DNA from: UBA1930 sp943371535
Lineage (GTDB): Bacteria > Bacteroidota > Bacteroidia > Chitinophagales > Chitinophagaceae
Reading direction: 5' to 3'
Length of the DNA: 64,000 nucleotides
Assembly (NCBI GenBank): GCA_943371535.1
Contig: CALRVE020000014.1
Location: forward strand, 7,785-71,784
In this document: in pieces, positions 34,166 through 42,964 of the stretch
Position numbering within the stretch: position 1 is the first letter of the stretch
Layout of the letters: the number at the start of each line of letters is the position of its first letter
The notes under the pieces: model-generated
The model's database searches: none
Told to the model about the DNA's origin: nothing
The model's input: the letters and a program-made list of their open reading frames with translations, nothing else
Program-made: the position numbers and the translations under genes

Positions 34166-35038
34166 ACTAAGTACATCTTTCTTTTTAAACACATACAAAC
34201 TAGCTGCCACAAACAACACAATATGCACAGCTAATACAGTTACACTTCTAATAATTTTATCGGTGTGTTCAATACTGCCTCTAATGGTTTCATTGTTCTC
34301 ATTCACTTGAATATCAAAAAATTCTTTCCAAGCAACCATGTGTGTTGTAAATAAATAAGGCTTTATAGTATTAAATAAAGGGATACTCATGGTACTTAAA
34401 ATAGTAAAAAATACAATTACACTCATAGTGGTAACTATTGGACCAATGGAGTTTTCGGCAAATTGCGACAAGAAAAAACCTAGTGCAGCTACCGTTGTCA
34501 TGGCTAAGGCTGCAAAACCAAATGCACCAACATAACGCCAGAAAATATCACCCTCTTCTAATTGAACTACATAATTATTTTTCAATAACAACATATCATC
34601 TGTTCCAAAAATGAGCATACTTACAAATAATGCTAAAATGGCTAACCAAACCAATAGTGCTAATGTATAAATAGTAGCTGCTAAAAACTTAGCTAGTATA
34701 AAATGAAAACGACTAATAGGTTTGGTTAATAAAAAACGCAATGTTCCAGCATTGGCTTCACCACTAATCATATCTGCAGCTATCAAAGCAATTAATAATG
34801 GCACATGTACTAAAAGCAATTGCAATAGTACATAGCAAACAAAATAACCATTAATAGTATTACCATCTATGGTTAAACTGTTTTTCAAATCGGCCATAAC
34901 AAAATCTGAATACTCTTTTCCGTCAACCTTTAAACCAAGCTGAACAATTACAATTAAAGCCGTGATTGCAGCAAATGCAATATAAGTTCTTGGCCTGCGA
35001 AAAATTTTATATAACTCAATTTGTAAAAGCGTCCACAT
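34163..35038 (-). CDS. ABC-2-type transporter permease
   Basis: 291 residues, about six membrane segments. It begins MWTLLQIELYKIFRRPRTYI, the usual start of ABC-2 permeases, and has the cytoplasmic loop GEANAGTLRFLLTKPISRFH. It overlaps the ATPase gene by 23 bases, so the two are coupled and form one exporter. The substrate is unknown. A heptad tract lies right after the stop codon. Confidence 0.85.
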   Translation of the reverse strand: MWTLLQIELYKIFRRPRTYIAFAAITALIVIVQLGLKVDGKEYSDFVMADLKNSLTIDGNTINGYFVCYVLLQLLLVHVPLLIALIAADMISGEANAGTLRFLLTKPISRFHFILAKFLAATIYTLALLVWLAILALFVSMLIFGTDDMLLLKNNYVVQLEEGDIFWRYVGAFGFAALAMTTVAALGFFLSQFAENSIGPIVTTMSVIVFFTILSTMSIPLFNTIKPYLFTTHMVAWKEFFDIQVNENNETIRGSIEHTDKIIRSVTVLAVHIVLFVAASLYVFKKKDVLS

Positions 35039-35954
35039 GTTGTTTTCCTGATGTTACTTGTAAAAAATAATCTTCTAAACTATGTCTTGGTTGTAAGCTA
35101 AATAATTGCACATTCATTTGAACTAAATCTGCATGCAGTTTTGGTATCAATTGTTTGTTTAGCTTTAGTACAACTGCGTTAGTTCTATTCAATTGCAAAT
35201 GATTTTTCCAATTGCTTTGTTGCAATTGTTGCAAGGCAAATACATTATCGTTTGTTTGAATTTCAACAATGGTTTGTGCAGGATCGAATAATGCCAAGGC
35301 ACTATCTTCTACAATTTTTTTACCTTTATCTATAATCAACACTTTTGTAGCAACTTGTTCAATTTCGCTGAGCAAATGAGATGAAACAACAATGGTTTTA
35401 CCTTGTTCTTTGCTTAAATGCAAAATTAAATTTCTAATATCGGCAATACCTTGTGGGTCTAATCCATTAGTAGGTTCATCTAAAACAATCAACTTAGGAT
35501 TGTGTATTAAAGCAATACCAATACCCAAACGTTGTTTCATGCCTTGCGAAAAAGTTTTAACCGAATCTTTTGCCCTTGAGGCAAGACCAACAACTTCTAA
35601 TTGATGCATTAATTGTTGATGGGTAACTTTCATTCCACTCAATCGAGCAAAGAGTTTTAAATTTTCGTATGCCGACAAATACTTATAAACATCAGGTTTC
35701 TCAATTACTGCACCTACTTGTTGCAAAATTTCATTGCGATGCGTTTGCAAGTTCATACCGAACAATTCTATGGTTCCACTAGTAGGAGCAATTAGTGTAA
35801 GTAACATACGCATAGTAGTACTTTTTCCTGCTCCATTTTGACCTAGAAAGCCGTAAATATCTCCATCATTAACAGTAAACGATAAATTATCTACAGCTGT
35901 AAATTGACTGAACTTTTTTGTAAGCGATTGTACTTTTATTATTTCTTCCATCAA
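35016..35954 (-). CDS. ABC transporter ATP-binding protein
   Basis: 312 residues, with Walker A GQNGAGKSTTMRML, signature FSQGMKQRLGIG, Walker B LIVLDEPTNGLDPQG and SSHLLSE. The extra C-terminal 90 residues are a regulatory extension as seen in ABC-2-type ATPases. It pairs with the overlapping permease. The role could be export of a lipid or antibiotic-like compound; the substrate cannot be inferred. Confidence 0.88.
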   Translation of the reverse strand: MMEEIIKVQSLTKKFSQFTAVDNLSFTVNDGDIYGFLGQNGAGKSTTMRMLLTLIAPTSGTIELFGMNLQTHRNEILQQVGAVIEKPDVYKYLSAYENLKLFARLSGMKVTHQQLMHQLEVVGLASRAKDSVKTFSQGMKQRLGIGIALIHNPKLIVLDEPTNGLDPQGIADIRNLILHLSKEQGKTIVVSSHLLSEIEQVATKVLIIDKGKKIVEDSALALFDPAQTIVEIQTNDNVFALQQLQQSNWKNHLQLNRTNAVVLKLNKQLIPKLHADLVQMNVQLFSLQPRHSLEDYFLQVTSGKQHVDAFTN

Positions 35955-35979
35955 CTATTTTGAATGGTTCAAAGATAAG

Positions 35980-36004
35980 AAATGCCCAACGGCATTGGGC
36001 ATTT
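35980..36004. terminator. Hairpin between the MerR and ABC ATPase genes
   Basis: AAATGCCCAA and its complement form a perfect 10-bp stem with loop CGGCA. A weak A run on the left could act as the U-tract for the minus-strand MerR transcript. Confidence 0.55.
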
Positions 36005-36036
36005 ACAAATAGTTTATTGTGAATAGATTACTAAAG

Positions 36037-36915
36037 TTATAATGAGGCAATGTATTCCATCACTTCACTCAACGATTTTTTAAATTCGATATTTGGAGGA
36101 ACCGATTTTTTATAGCCTTGGGTTAGCAAACCAGATACAATTAATTTGTAGCTACCAATACGTTGATGGTAATTATTCAAGAATTTTTCAAAGTTAAAAT
36201 TATTGGCTACCGATGTTAAGTGACAATATAAATAATCGGGCTTTTTCAATTTTGCAACGTATTCAATGTCTTTCAATGGAGCATTTGCACCGATGTAAAG
36301 TACCTTAATGCCTCTGCTCTTTAATAAATAATACATGAACAATAATCCCAACTCATGATGTTCGCCTTCTGGCAAAAACAATAGCAATGTTTTATTAACT
36401 GTAAAGTGACTATTCGCTCCTTCGATACCAACAATTAGTTTTTGACGAATAATATTGGTCACTAAATGCTCTTGAGCTGGATTAATATGATTGGTTAGCC
36501 ATAAAATGCCAATTCGTTCTAGAAAAGGAAAAATAATTTGTGTAATAGTTCTTTCAACCCCTTTTGACTGAATATATTTATCTAACACCAATTCAAAATC
36601 CTCAATATTCAAATCAACCATGTTTTGAATCAACTCATTTACAATTCGTTCTTGCTGAGCTTGAGCTTGAGATAATGAAAGGATTTTTTCCTTCATTTGA
36701 ATCTCATTCATTTTACCAATATGAGAAATTTTGAAGCCATACTTATTCAATAAGGCGATATTGAGTACAGTTTTTAACTCATGACTACTATAGTAACGAA
36801 TATTTGTATCGGAACGTTGGGGTTTTAAAAAAGTGTATCGTTGTTCCCAAATACGAATGGTATGGGCTTTGATGCCGGTTAAATTTTCTAAGTCTTTAAT
36901 GGTAAAAGCATTCAT
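36037..36915 (-). CDS. MerR-family regulator with B12-binding domain (CarH/LitR-like)
   Basis: 292 residues in three parts. The MerR helix-turn-helix is at the N-terminus (FTIKDLENLTGIKAHTIRIW, then EQRYTFLKPQRSD). A four-helix B12-cap domain covers about 85-165 and carries the W-x9-EH motif (Trp139, Glu149, His150). A cobalamin-binding Rossmann domain covers about 175-290, with E-x-H-x-x-G (Glu185, His187, Gly190). These are the CarH signatures for adenosylcobalamin as a light sensor, so light-relieved repression is the likely mode. No carotenoid, photolyase or B12 genes are nearby, so the target is unknown. A hairpin follows the gene. Confidence 0.85.
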   Translation of the reverse strand: MNAFTIKDLENLTGIKAHTIRIWEQRYTFLKPQRSDTNIRYYSSHELKTVLNIALLNKYGFKISHIGKMNEIQMKEKILSLSQAQAQQERIVNELIQNMVDLNIEDFELVLDKYIQSKGVERTITQIIFPFLERIGILWLTNHINPAQEHLVTNIIRQKLIVGIEGANSHFTVNKTLLLFLPEGEHHELGLLFMYYLLKSRGIKVLYIGANAPLKDIEYVAKLKKPDYLYCHLTSVANNFNFEKFLNNYHQRIGSYKLIVSGLLTQGYKKSVPPNIEFKKSLSEVMEYIASL

Positions 36916-37002
36916 AACGCACTATTTTCAGAATAACAAACAGAAAATGGTATAAAAGGTTGAACAAGAATAAAATTAATTTAAATAAAACCAGTTTTTA
37001 AG

Positions 37003-37030
37003 CATAAAAAAAGGAACCGAAGTTCCTTTT
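37003..37030 (-). terminator. Terminator closing the polysaccharide locus (UUCG loop)
   Basis: On the minus strand AAAAGGAAC, the loop TTCG and GTTCCTTTT form a 9-bp stem with a C(UUCG)G tetraloop, followed by a T run. It begins 5 nt after the rfbA stop. Confidence 0.88.
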
Positions 37031-37034
37031 ACAT

Positions 37035-37895
37035 TTATTTTTTAACTTTTCGCAGGTATTCACCATATCCACTTTTGGCGTATTTATCGGCTAGTAATAA
37101 TAATTGCTGATGATTGATATAGCCCATGCGATAAGCAATTTCTTCTATGCAACCAATTTTTTGACTTTGACGTTTTTCAATAACTCTCACAAATTCGCAA
37201 GCATCGGCTAAGCTATCAAAAGTACCGGTATCTAACCAAGCAGTTCCTCTGCTCATTACACCTACTTGCAATTTTCCTTGTTCTAAATACACACGATTTA
37301 CATCGGTAATTTCGTATTCGCCTCTTGCACTTGGAGCAATATTTTTGGCAATTTCTACTACAGAATTATCGTAGAAATATAAACCCGGAACAGCATAATT
37401 TGATTTTGGAGCAGCAGGCTTTTCTTCAATAGAAACAGCTTGATTATTAGCATCAAATTCAACCACACCATAACGTTCAGGATCGCTTACTTCATAAGCA
37501 AAAACTGCAGCCCCGGTTAAATCGTTAAACGATTGTAATAGTTTACTGAATCCTGCACCATAAAAAATGTTATCGCCTAAAACCAATGCTACTTTATCAT
37601 TCCCAATAAAATCGGCACCAATTACAAAAGCTTGTGCTAACCCATTAGGTACAGCTTGTACAGCATAAGAAAAAGTACAACCCAATTCTTTTCCATCGCC
37701 TAATAAACGTTGAAATTGTTCAGAATCTTCTGGAGTAGTAATAATTAAAATTTCATGGATACCCGATAACATTAAAACCGACAATGGATAATAAATCATG
37801 GGTTTATCATAAATAGGCATTAATTGCTTACTAATACCTTTGGTGATTGGATACAATCTTGTACCACTGCCACCTGCTAAAATGATTCCTTTCAT
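37035..37895 (-). CDS. rfbA: Glucose-1-phosphate thymidylyltransferase
   Basis: 286 residues, full length for RmlA. The N-terminal nucleotide-binding loop is GGSGTRLYPITKG, followed by KQLMPIYDKPMIYYPLS, GLAQAFVIG, VLGDNIFYG and EEKPAAPKSNYAVPGLYF. It joins glucose 1-phosphate and dTTP to dTDP-glucose, the first step of dTDP-sugar synthesis. It is the last gene of the long minus-strand locus and is followed by a terminator. Confidence 0.95.
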   Translation of the reverse strand: MKGIILAGGSGTRLYPITKGISKQLMPIYDKPMIYYPLSVLMLSGIHEILIITTPEDSEQFQRLLGDGKELGCTFSYAVQAVPNGLAQAFVIGADFIGNDKVALVLGDNIFYGAGFSKLLQSFNDLTGAAVFAYEVSDPERYGVVEFDANNQAVSIEEKPAAPKSNYAVPGLYFYDNSVVEIAKNIAPSARGEYEITDVNRVYLEQGKLQVGVMSRGTAWLDTGTFDSLADACEFVRVIEKRQSQKIGCIEEIAYRMGYINHQQLLLLADKYAKSGYGEYLRKVKK

Positions 37896-37960
37896 AATGA
37901 GAAAGTTATAAGTTTAATGTTGAATGTTTAATGTTGGAATGTTGTTTTTACAACTAAAAA

Positions 37961-38518
37961 TTATAAACCTAATTGTTGTTTATACTCTTTAAATGTTGGG
38001 TTATTTTTATCTTTTTCCGATAAAATAAATGCTGCTGTATCTAATTGCCAATCAATATTTAAGTCAGCATCATTGTACATCAATCCTCCCTCACTTGCTT
38101 TATTGTAATAATTATCGCATTTATAAAAAAAGATGGTATCATCTTCTAACACTACAAAACCATGAGCAAAGCCCCTTGGTACAAACAATTGAGTATGATT
38201 TTCTTTAGTTAATTCAACTGCAACATGTTCACCAAATGTTGGTGAATCAGGACGGATATCGACTGCCACATCTAATACCCTTCCTTGTATAACCCTTACC
38301 AATTTAGCTTGTGCATGTTCACCCTGTTGAAAATGCAATCCTCTTAAAACACCCGTTGATGATTTAGATTGATTGTCTTGTACAAAATGAACATCTAATC
38401 CGGTAAGTTTTGCAAACGTTTGCTGATTGAAACTTTCAAAAAAATAGCCTCTCGGATCTTCAAAAACAGTATCTCTAATAATATAGCAATCTTTCAATTT
38501 GGTTGCCTCAACTTTCAT
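37961..38518 (-). CDS. rfbC: dTDP-4-dehydrorhamnose 3,5-epimerase
   Basis: 185 residues, cupin fold. The catalytic His is in VLRGLHFQQGEHAQAKLVRV and the conserved GFAHGFVVLED follows, with YNKASEGGLMYNDADLNIDW near the C-terminus as in RmlC. It epimerises dTDP-4-keto-6-deoxyglucose. It lies between rfbB and rfbA; the next step, rfbD, is not in the window. Confidence 0.93.
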   Translation of the reverse strand: MKVEATKLKDCYIIRDTVFEDPRGYFFESFNQQTFAKLTGLDVHFVQDNQSKSSTGVLRGLHFQQGEHAQAKLVRVIQGRVLDVAVDIRPDSPTFGEHVAVELTKENHTQLFVPRGFAHGFVVLEDDTIFFYKCDNYYNKASEGGLMYNDADLNIDWQLDTAAFILSEKDKNNPTFKEYKQQLGL

Positions 38519-38583
38519 GCTGGTTTTATTACTGATTATGTATTATTGATTATTACTTACTGAAAAGTTATACAAACTTGCAA

Positions 38584-38684
38584 TTCACTTACTAGCAACT
38601 AGCTACTAACGATTCACCACTCACGTTTCACTCCTCTCACCTTACACCTTACACCCTACACCTTCCACCTTTAACCTCAACTCT
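38584..38684. repeat. Heptanucleotide tract after rfbB
   Basis: Phased 7-mers fill this gap: ACTAGCA, ACTAGCT, ACTAACG, then GATTCAC, CACTCAC, GTTTCAC, and CACCTTA twice followed by CACCCTA, CACCTTC, CACCTTT. The tract ends at the rfbB stop codon (38685). The 20-mer ACTAACGATTCACCACTCAC is shared exactly with 56388-56407. Confidence 0.75.
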
Positions 38685-39740
38685 CTATCTCCCAACATAC
38701 ATATCATCATAATACTTCGCATAAGCACCAGAGGTAATGTTGTTTAACCATTCTTGATTACTTAAAAACCAATCAATTGTTTCGGCCAAACCTTGTTCAA
38801 ATGTTACTGAAGGTGCCCAACCCAATTCTTGATTAATTTTTGTTGCATCAATGGCATATCGTCTATCATGACCAGGACGATCTTTTACGTACGTAATCAA
38901 CTGCTCACTTTCACCTGGAGTTCTATTGAGTTTTTCATCCATTAATTTACACAACAGTTTAATCAAATCAATATTGGTCCATTCGTTAAATCCACCAATG
39001 TTATACGTTTCATTGATTTTGCCTTTATGAAAAACCGTATCAATAGCAGTTGCATGATCTTTTACAAATAGCCAATCTCTTGTATATAAACCATCACCAT
39101 AAACAGGTAAAGCTTTTTGGGTGATGATATTATTGATGAATAATGGAATTAATTTTTCAGGAAAATGAAATGGACCATAATTATTACTGCAATTAGAAAT
39201 AACCGTTTGCATGTGATAAGTTTCGGCATAAGCCCTCACAAAATGATCTGAAGAAGCTTTACTTGCACTATAAGGTGAATTAGGATGATAAGGTGTTGTT
39301 TCAGTAAAAAAACCTTCTTTGCCCAAAGCTCCATACACTTCATCGGTACTTACATGATAAAACAAATGTTGGCTATAATCTGCTTTCCAAAATTGTTTAG
39401 CGGTGTTCAATAAGTTTACTGTTCCAATTACATTGGTGTATACAAAATCTAATGGAGAAATGATTGAACGATCTACATGCGATTCTGCTGCTAAATGAAT
39501 TACATCGGTAATTGAATGTTTTTCAAATATTGTTGCCAATGCATCTGCATCTAGAATATTTACTTTCTCAAAAATATAGTTAGACGATTGATCAATGTCT
39601 TTCAAGTTTTCTAAATTACCTGCATACGTTAGTGCATCTAAGTTTACAATTTTGTAGTTGGGGTACTTGGTTACAAATAAACGTACTACATGAGAACCAA
39701 TAAAACCTGCACCACCTGTTATTAAAATATTTTTGCTCAT
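38685..39740 (-). CDS. rfbB: dTDP-glucose 4,6-dehydratase
   Basis: 351 residues, extended SDR family. The NAD-binding GGAGFIGSHVVRLF begins at residue 9, STDEVYGALG carries the Thr/Asp/Glu of the active site, and SPYSASKASSDHFVRAYAET holds the Tyr-x3-Lys pair. It makes dTDP-4-keto-6-deoxyglucose from dTDP-glucose. It lies 8 nt after the epimerase 39749-40801 on the same strand. Confidence 0.95.
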   Translation of the reverse strand: MSKNILITGGAGFIGSHVVRLFVTKYPNYKIVNLDALTYAGNLENLKDIDQSSNYIFEKVNILDADALATIFEKHSITDVIHLAAESHVDRSIISPLDFVYTNVIGTVNLLNTAKQFWKADYSQHLFYHVSTDEVYGALGKEGFFTETTPYHPNSPYSASKASSDHFVRAYAETYHMQTVISNCSNNYGPFHFPEKLIPLFINNIITQKALPVYGDGLYTRDWLFVKDHATAIDTVFHKGKINETYNIGGFNEWTNIDLIKLLCKLMDEKLNRTPGESEQLITYVKDRPGHDRRYAIDATKINQELGWAPSVTFEQGLAETIDWFLSNQEWLNNITSGAYAKYYDDMYVGR

Positions 39741-39748
39741 ATATTAAA

Positions 39749-40801
39749 TTAAATTTTATAATAATTTTTATACCAATTTACAAATTGTTCTATTCCGTTT
39801 TCTAACGGCGTAAAAGGTTTGAAATTAAAATCTTTTTCTAACCCACTTACATCTGCAAAAGTAGCTTGGACATCGCCAGGTTGTATAGGCATCATATCTT
39901 TAATAGCTGTTTTTCCGGTTGCTTTTTCTATGCAACCAATAAAATCTCCTAAAGAAACAGGTTTATGGTTGCCAATATTGTACAACTTGTATGGGGCAGA
40001 TGATGAACTTGCATCTGGATCTTGTGCATTCCATTCTTCATTAGGTTTTGGCACAACAGCAACAACTCTATTAATGACTTCAACAACATCATCAACATAG
40101 GTAAAATCACGCATCATATCGCCATTATTGAACACTTTTATTGGCTTATCATTTAAAATAGCATCTGTAAACAAGAAAGGAGCCATATCTGGCCTACCCC
40201 AAGGACCATAAACTGTAAAAAAACGCAATCCAGTTACTGGTAAATTAAATAAATGGCTATACACATGAGCCATTAATTCATTACTTTTTTTAGTAGCAGC
40301 ATATAAGGAAGCAGGATGATTGGTTGCATGTGTGGTTGCAAATGGAACTTGTGCATTTAAACCATATACACTACTACTACTTGCATAAATTAAATGCTGA
40401 ATTTGATGATGCCTGCAACATTCTAATAAATTGGCAAAGCCAACAATATTACTATTTACATACGCTGTAGGATGTGTTATACTATAACGTACCCCAGCTT
40501 GTGCAGCTAAATTAATTACCACATCAAACTTTTCTATGGTAAATAGAAGTTGCAATGAAGCTGCATCTTCTAACTGTAACTGTACAAAAGAATAGTGAGT
40601 ATTTTTGCTGCTGATTACTTTAGAGTTATAAGCAATTAAACTGCTTTCAAAACCTGCTTCAGCTAAACGATTACTTTTTAAAGTAACATCGTAATAATTA
40701 TTAATGCTATCTATACCAACAACAGTATGTCCTTCTGCAATCATTTTATTGGCCACATGAAAACCAATAAAACCTGCTGTGCCTGTAATGAGTATTTTCA
40801 T
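39749..40801 (-). CDS. UDP-glucuronate 4-epimerase-like sugar epimerase
   Basis: 350 residues, extended SDR. GTAGFIGFHVANKMIAEGHT begins it; SSSSVYG and LYAATKKSNELMAH give the Ser and Tyr-x3-Lys, and RFFTVYGPWGRPDMAPFLF is typical of CapI-type glucuronate epimerases. It probably supplies UDP-galacturonate or a similar sugar for the polymer. The exact substrate is inferred from family resemblance. Confidence 0.85.
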   Translation of the reverse strand: MKILITGTAGFIGFHVANKMIAEGHTVVGIDSINNYYDVTLKSNRLAEAGFESSLIAYNSKVISSKNTHYSFVQLQLEDAASLQLLFTIEKFDVVINLAAQAGVRYSITHPTAYVNSNIVGFANLLECCRHHQIQHLIYASSSSVYGLNAQVPFATTHATNHPASLYAATKKSNELMAHVYSHLFNLPVTGLRFFTVYGPWGRPDMAPFLFTDAILNDKPIKVFNNGDMMRDFTYVDDVVEVINRVVAVVPKPNEEWNAQDPDASSSSAPYKLYNIGNHKPVSLGDFIGCIEKATGKTAIKDMMPIQPGDVQATFADVSGLEKDFNFKPFTPLENGIEQFVNWYKNYYKI

Positions 40802-40810
40802 GAAAGATGA

Positions 40811-42007
40811 TTATCTAGAAGATAATAACTGTAGATATATATTTTTTACAGTTTGTACTTCTTGTTGTTTGTTAAAGGTTGTTGACGCAAATTTAATGGC
40901 TTGTTGGCTCATAGTGTTTCTAAGTTCTGGATTATTAGCTAGTAAGCTAATTTTACTTACATAATCAGCTATGGAGATTCCCTCTATCAAATATCCTGAA
41001 ATGCCGTTTTCAAAAGTATCTTTAACGCCACCTACATTATTGGCAATAATGGGTTTGCCACAAAATTGAGCTTCAATGATTGATAAAGGTGTGCCTTCAT
41101 TTAATGAGGTGAGCACCACCATATCTAAACCATGATACACAGATGTCATATCTTCTATCCATGATGTAAAAATAATTTTAGCCGATGTTTTTTCATCCGT
41201 ATTATTATTAAATACTATTTTACACATATTCAAGTAGCTGGTTAATTCTTTTTTACTATCACCATCACCTACAATAAAAAAGTAGATATTTTGTACACCA
41301 GAAAATAAAATTTGTTCGGCTATTTGTAAAAACAATAAATGGTTTTTAATAGGCACCAATCTTCCTATTATTCCTACAGCAATATCTTTTTCGGCTAAGT
41401 GATATTTACTTCTAAACTGAGTTCTATTTTTGGCAATATCGAGTACCAAATTTCTTTCATCTACCCCTAATGGAACGATATGTAGTTTTTTTGGGGGAAC
41501 AATATTGTATTGGGCAGTTAATTCATTGGCTTGTTTAGTGCTTAATGCTATAATAGCTGTGGAAATTTTGGCCAACCATTTTTCAGTAAACTGAATTAAC
41601 CTTGTTGTTATTGAATTGAAATAAGAGTGAAATAAATGCCCATGAAAAGTATGTAATATAACTGGAACATTTAAAACCCAAGCAGCAAGGCGACCTAAAA
41701 ACCCACTTTTAGATCCATGTGTATGTACAATAACTGCTTGATGCTGTTTGATTTGTTTTACTAAAGCAAAAAAAGCCAATACATCTATTAATGGATTGAT
41801 GGTACGGCGTAAATACTTTACTTTTTGGGTATTTAAATAAGGATATTGTTTTAATAAAAAAGAAGCCTCCACTTCGTCGGCTTCTTTTTCTCCATACAGA
41901 ATTAATATATTAAAATTTTCTTGTAAATAGTAGGCTAATGGAATAGTATCTATTGCCTGACCACCAATGACCAATCTGTTTAAAATAATAATTACATTAG
42001 GTTTCAT
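40811..42007 (-). CDS. Glycosyltransferase, family 4 (GT-B)
   Basis: 398 residues. The two Rossmann domains are visible: LIVFGEKEADE-like start region RLVIGGQAIDTIPLAYYLQE, HGSKSGFLGRLAAWVLNVPV in domain one, and GIIGRLVPIKNHLLFLQIAE and LTSLNEGTPLSIIEAQFCGK (E-x7-E) in domain two. It adds one sugar to the growing lipid-linked repeat. Donor and acceptor are unknown. Confidence 0.84.
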   Translation of the reverse strand: MKPNVIIILNRLVIGGQAIDTIPLAYYLQENFNILILYGEKEADEVEASFLLKQYPYLNTQKVKYLRRTINPLIDVLAFFALVKQIKQHQAVIVHTHGSKSGFLGRLAAWVLNVPVILHTFHGHLFHSYFNSITTRLIQFTEKWLAKISTAIIALSTKQANELTAQYNIVPPKKLHIVPLGVDERNLVLDIAKNRTQFRSKYHLAEKDIAVGIIGRLVPIKNHLLFLQIAEQILFSGVQNIYFFIVGDGDSKKELTSYLNMCKIVFNNNTDEKTSAKIIFTSWIEDMTSVYHGLDMVVLTSLNEGTPLSIIEAQFCGKPIIANNVGGVKDTFENGISGYLIEGISIADYVSKISLLANNPELRNTMSQQAIKFASTTFNKQQEVQTVKNIYLQLLSSR

Positions 42008-42028
42008 CTTTACTACTCGAAACTAGAT

Positions 42029-42961
42029 TTAGTTCCAGTTATTATCTTTTATTGCTTCATATACTTTGGTAATGCCTTCTTCTAAGCCAATAGCAGCTTT
42101 CCAGCCCATTGCGTTTATTTTAGCAACATCCATTAATTTTCGTGGGGTGCCATCGGGTTTGCTTGTGTTCAATTCAATAGTTCCTTCAAAACCTACTACT
42201 TTTTGAACCAATTGAGCCAGTTCTAAAATAGATACATCATTACCTACCCCCACATTTACCAATCCTTCTTCATTATAATGTTCTAACAAAAAGAAACATG
42301 CTTCAGCTAAATCATCTACATGTAAAAATTCTCTTTTAGGCGTTCCTGTTCCCCAAAGTTCTACACTTGCTGCATGGTTATTTTTTGCAGTAATGAACTT
42401 GCGTAACAACGCAGGTAATACATGAGAATTGTTTAAATCGTAATTATCATTTGGCCCATACAAATTGGTTGGCATGGCCGAAATAAAATTACAACCATAT
42501 TGTCTTCTATAACTATTACACAACTCTATGCCAGCAATTTTTGCGATGGCATAAGGTTGATTGGTTTCTTCTAAATATCCAGATAACAAATATTCTTCCT
42601 TTAAAGGCTGAAGAGCCAGTTTAGGATAGATACATGACGAACCCAAAAACAATAATTTTTCTACTTTATGTACAAAAGCAGCATGAATAACATTGGCTTC
42701 TATCATGAGATTTTCATAAATAAAATCTGCACGATATGTATTATTGGCTACAATACCACCCACTTTAGCAGCAGCAAGAATAACAATATCGGGCTGTTCG
42801 GTTTCGAAAAAACTATTTACTGCTTGTTGGTTACGTAAATCAAATTCCTTAGAAGTTCGAACTATAATATTATTGAATCCTTTACTACGTAAATTTCTTT
42901 CAATAGCACTACCAACCATACCTCTATGACCAGCAATATAAATTTTAGATTGTTGATTCAT
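42029..42961 (-). CDS. fcl: GDP-L-fucose synthase
   Basis: 310 residues. The start is KIYIAGHRGMVGSAIERNLR; FLGSSCIYPKLALQPLKEEY carries the Ser-Cys site, and QPYAIAKIAGIELCNSYRRQ the Tyr-x3-Lys. It epimerises and reduces GDP-4-keto-6-deoxymannose to GDP-L-fucose using NADPH. It lies 3 nt downstream of gmd on the same strand. Confidence 0.95.
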   Translation of the reverse strand: MNQQSKIYIAGHRGMVGSAIERNLRSKGFNNIIVRTSKEFDLRNQQAVNSFFETEQPDIVILAAAKVGGIVANNTYRADFIYENLMIEANVIHAAFVHKVEKLLFLGSSCIYPKLALQPLKEEYLLSGYLEETNQPYAIAKIAGIELCNSYRRQYGCNFISAMPTNLYGPNDNYDLNNSHVLPALLRKFITAKNNHAASVELWGTGTPKREFLHVDDLAEACFFLLEHYNEEGLVNVGVGNDVSILELAQLVQKVVGFEGTIELNTSKPDGTPRKLMDVAKINAMGWKAAIGLEEGITKVYEAIKDNNWN

Positions 42962-42964
42962 GGG

